DNA of 64,000 bases, taken from contig QFPN01000002.1 of assembly GCA_003241695.1 (NCBI GenBank), forward strand, positions 186,001 through 250,000, in the 5' to 3' direction. Position numbers and translations under genes: made by a program. The notes under the pieces are model-generated. The model had not been told where the DNA came from and did not search any database. It saw only the letters and a program-made list of their open reading frames with translations. Shown piece after piece: positions 62,685 through 64,000 of the stretch (within the stretch, counting starts at the first letter, position 1; every line of letters starts with the position of its first letter). This DNA comes from Ancylobacter novellus. GTDB taxonomy: Bacteria > Pseudomonadota > Alphaproteobacteria > Rhizobiales > Methylopilaceae.

Positions 62685-63887
62685 TCAGTTCGGCGGCGAC
62701 TCGAATTCCTGGTCGAGCGGGCGGCGTTCGATCGGCGCGCGCTCCACCTGGCCGCGCTCGCGCGGGTCGCGGCGCAGGATGATGACGTCGTCGCTCGGCG
62801 CCTCGCGCCGCGCGGCCGCGCCGGTCGGCTCGGCGTCTGTCGCGGGCGGCGGCGAAAGCGTGTCGCGCGGCGCGGCGGCCGGCTTCTGCTGCTTCTGGCG
62901 GGCGAGCGCCTGCGCGGCGGCCTGCGCCTCTTCCGGGCTCTTGGCGCGGTTGAGGTCGCTCGCGGCCTTTTCGTCGACCACGATGTCGCCCTGCTTGACG
63001 GTCTTGTCCTCGACGCCCTGCAGCGCTTCGGCCCAGTTCATTCCCTCGGGCTTGCAGGAGCAGCCGGCGACGAACTCCTTGCGGTAGCGGAACGCGTTTT
63101 CGAGCTTGGTGTAGGGCTGTCCGTCGACGTCGAAGGCGCCCTCCATCTTCCCGCCGGGATTGGGATAGGCGAACAGCTTGGCGTCGGCGCCGGGGCAGGT
63201 CGCCTGGCAGATCGCCTCGTCGCGGCCGAAGGCGTTCTTCGTGGTCTGGTACGAGATCGGGAAGAAGAAGCCGTCGCAGGTCCGCACGCAGACGGTGCGG
63301 TAGGTCGAGACGTGGGGCGTCGCGCTCGGGTCCATCTCGGGCTCGAGCACGGTCTCGCCGCCGCCCGCCGGCTCTTCCGACGAGCGTCCGCCGCCGAACA
63401 GCATGTCGAGGAAGCCGCGTTTCTCCTGCGGCTGCTGCGCCGGCGCGACGCGGCGCTCGACCAGACGATATTGCGGTCCGCACTGGCCGCGGGCGAGGCC
63501 GAAGAGCAGTTCGCGCCGCCGCGGATCGACTCCGCCGCCCTGCGCCGCCTGCGCGACCTGGGCCTGCAGGCGGTCGAGATTGACCTCCATCTGCTTGATG
63601 CGCTGGCCGAGCGGGCCGCATTCGGCCGGCGGGTCCGGGAAGAACAGGAAGCGCTTTCCGCAGCCGATGCCCTTGGCGTAGGCGCTGGCGCGGTCGAGTT
63701 CGTTCTGCTGGCGGGCGAGCGCCTGCTGAAGCGTGCGCGGATCCGGCCGCTTCGGACCGCTGCGGTCGAGCGCGGCGAGCTGCGCCTCGAGCCTCAGGCA
63801 CTCCTCCGATCCCTGCTGCGCGTTCGCCGGCGCAGCCGCGGCGAGGCCCGCTGCCAAGGCGGCGATCGACAGGATGGCAGACCTCAT
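62685..63887 (-). CDS. DUF2865 family secreted protein
   Basis: A periplasmic protein of 400 residues with a signal peptide of about 23 residues (APANAQ). Residues ~28-120 form a coiled-coil-like segment with cysteines in SEECLRLEAQLAALDRS and GIGCGKRFLFFPDPPAECG. The DUF2865 core (about 195-290) is well conserved: TVCVRTCDGFFFPISYQT, AICQATCPGADAKLFAYP, YTKLENAFRYRKEFVAGC and CKPEGMNWAEALQG. The C-terminal ~100 residues are Ala/Pro/Arg-rich and disordered. Function unknown; the family is largely confined to Hyphomicrobiales. Upstream of it only about 110 bases remain in the window. Confidence 0.88.
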   Translation of the reverse strand: MRSAILSIAALAAGLAAAAPANAQQGSEECLRLEAQLAALDRSGPKRPDPRTLQQALARQQNELDRASAYAKGIGCGKRFLFFPDPPAECGPLGQRIKQMEVNLDRLQAQVAQAAQGGGVDPRRRELLFGLARGQCGPQYRLVERRVAPAQQPQEKRGFLDMLFGGGRSSEEPAGGGETVLEPEMDPSATPHVSTYRTVCVRTCDGFFFPISYQTTKNAFGRDEAICQATCPGADAKLFAYPNPGGKMEGAFDVDGQPYTKLENAFRYRKEFVAGCSCKPEGMNWAEALQGVEDKTVKQGDIVVDEKAASDLNRAKSPEEAQAAAQALARQKQQKPAAAPRDTLSPPPATDAEPTGAAARREAPSDDVIILRRDPRERGQVERAPIERRPLDQEFESPPN

Positions 63888-64000
63888 GCGCGTCCCTTCA
63901 GGCGATTCCCGCGCGCCGTCGCGCGCAAGCCCCGCCCGCTTCTAGCGCGCCGGAGCCGCTTCGCACAGGGCCGGGCGATTGGGACCGAAGTGAGGAGCCC

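Overview
This is a G+C-rich chromosomal segment of an alphaproteobacterium, most likely a member of the Hyphomicrobiales (Rhizobiales). The evidence is the gene content and order: sdhE next to mfd, the block trpG-trpD-trpC ... moaC-moeA-lexA with comEC and gltX beside it, clpS-clpA, IalB-type and DUF2865 proteins, a COQ10-like gene, a phasin, and a GTTC-N7-GTTC SOS box before lexA. I see no phage, transposase, CRISPR array or plasmid functions. The species cannot be named from the sequence alone.

Layout. 1-6.4 kb: the 3' end of a siderophore-type ABC ATPase gene, an Rnk/GreA-like gene, tRNA-Gln(CUG), a membrane protein, and a minus-strand amino-acid ABC transporter operon (binding protein, two permeases, ATPase) that ends in a small, probably TTG-started gene. 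6.5-11.4 kb: a secreted DUF6600 protein, a secreted subtilisin-like protease, and an ECF sigma factor with a membrane anti-sigma factor. 11.4-17.7 kb: sdhE, mfd and a secreted alpha/beta hydrolase. 17.7-19.6 kb: an AT-rich leader of about 32% G+C in front of a duplicated secreted protein that resembles actinobacterial choice-of-anchor P proteins. 19.6-28 kb: an FrnE/DsbA-like oxidoreductase, a degenerate AMP-ligase coupled to an orphan YejA-like binding protein, IalB, hspQ, a malyl-CoA lyase-like gene and a UbiH-like hydroxylase. 28-41 kb: redox enzymes, thiL, a lytic transglycosylase, the proton pyrophosphatase hppA, a rhodanese pair, panC, a J-domain protein, a SPOR-tailed D-Ala carboxypeptidase and a phasin. 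41-46 kb: a siderophore-uptake trio (AraC regulator, TonB-dependent receptor, RhtX-like MFS permease). 46-64 kb: a beta-helix secreted protein, clpS-clpA, azlCD-like genes, gltA, gltX, comEC, lexA and the trp/molybdopterin operon.

Most interesting reading. The four genes of the 6.5-11.4 kb block appear to form one envelope-stress regulon. The DUF6600 gene, the protease gene and the sigma gene are each preceded by the same bipartite element, TGAAC(C/T)TT-N14-CGACC, always with 16 bases between the hexamer TGAACY and CGACC. That predicts an autoregulated ECF sigma factor driving a secreted protease and a secreted proline-rich, DUF6600-containing protein. The periplasmic tail of the anti-sigma factor also looks, by eye, like the pro-domain of the protease, which suggests how the protease could report to the sigma factor.

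Other points worth checking are the foreign-looking duplicated secreted protein behind an AT-rich leader, the catalytically eroded AMP-ligase, the xenosiderophore uptake trio with candidate AraC sites, a phasin promoter with an operator-like repeat in its spacer, and dispersed CCGGGATGAC-type inverted repeats.
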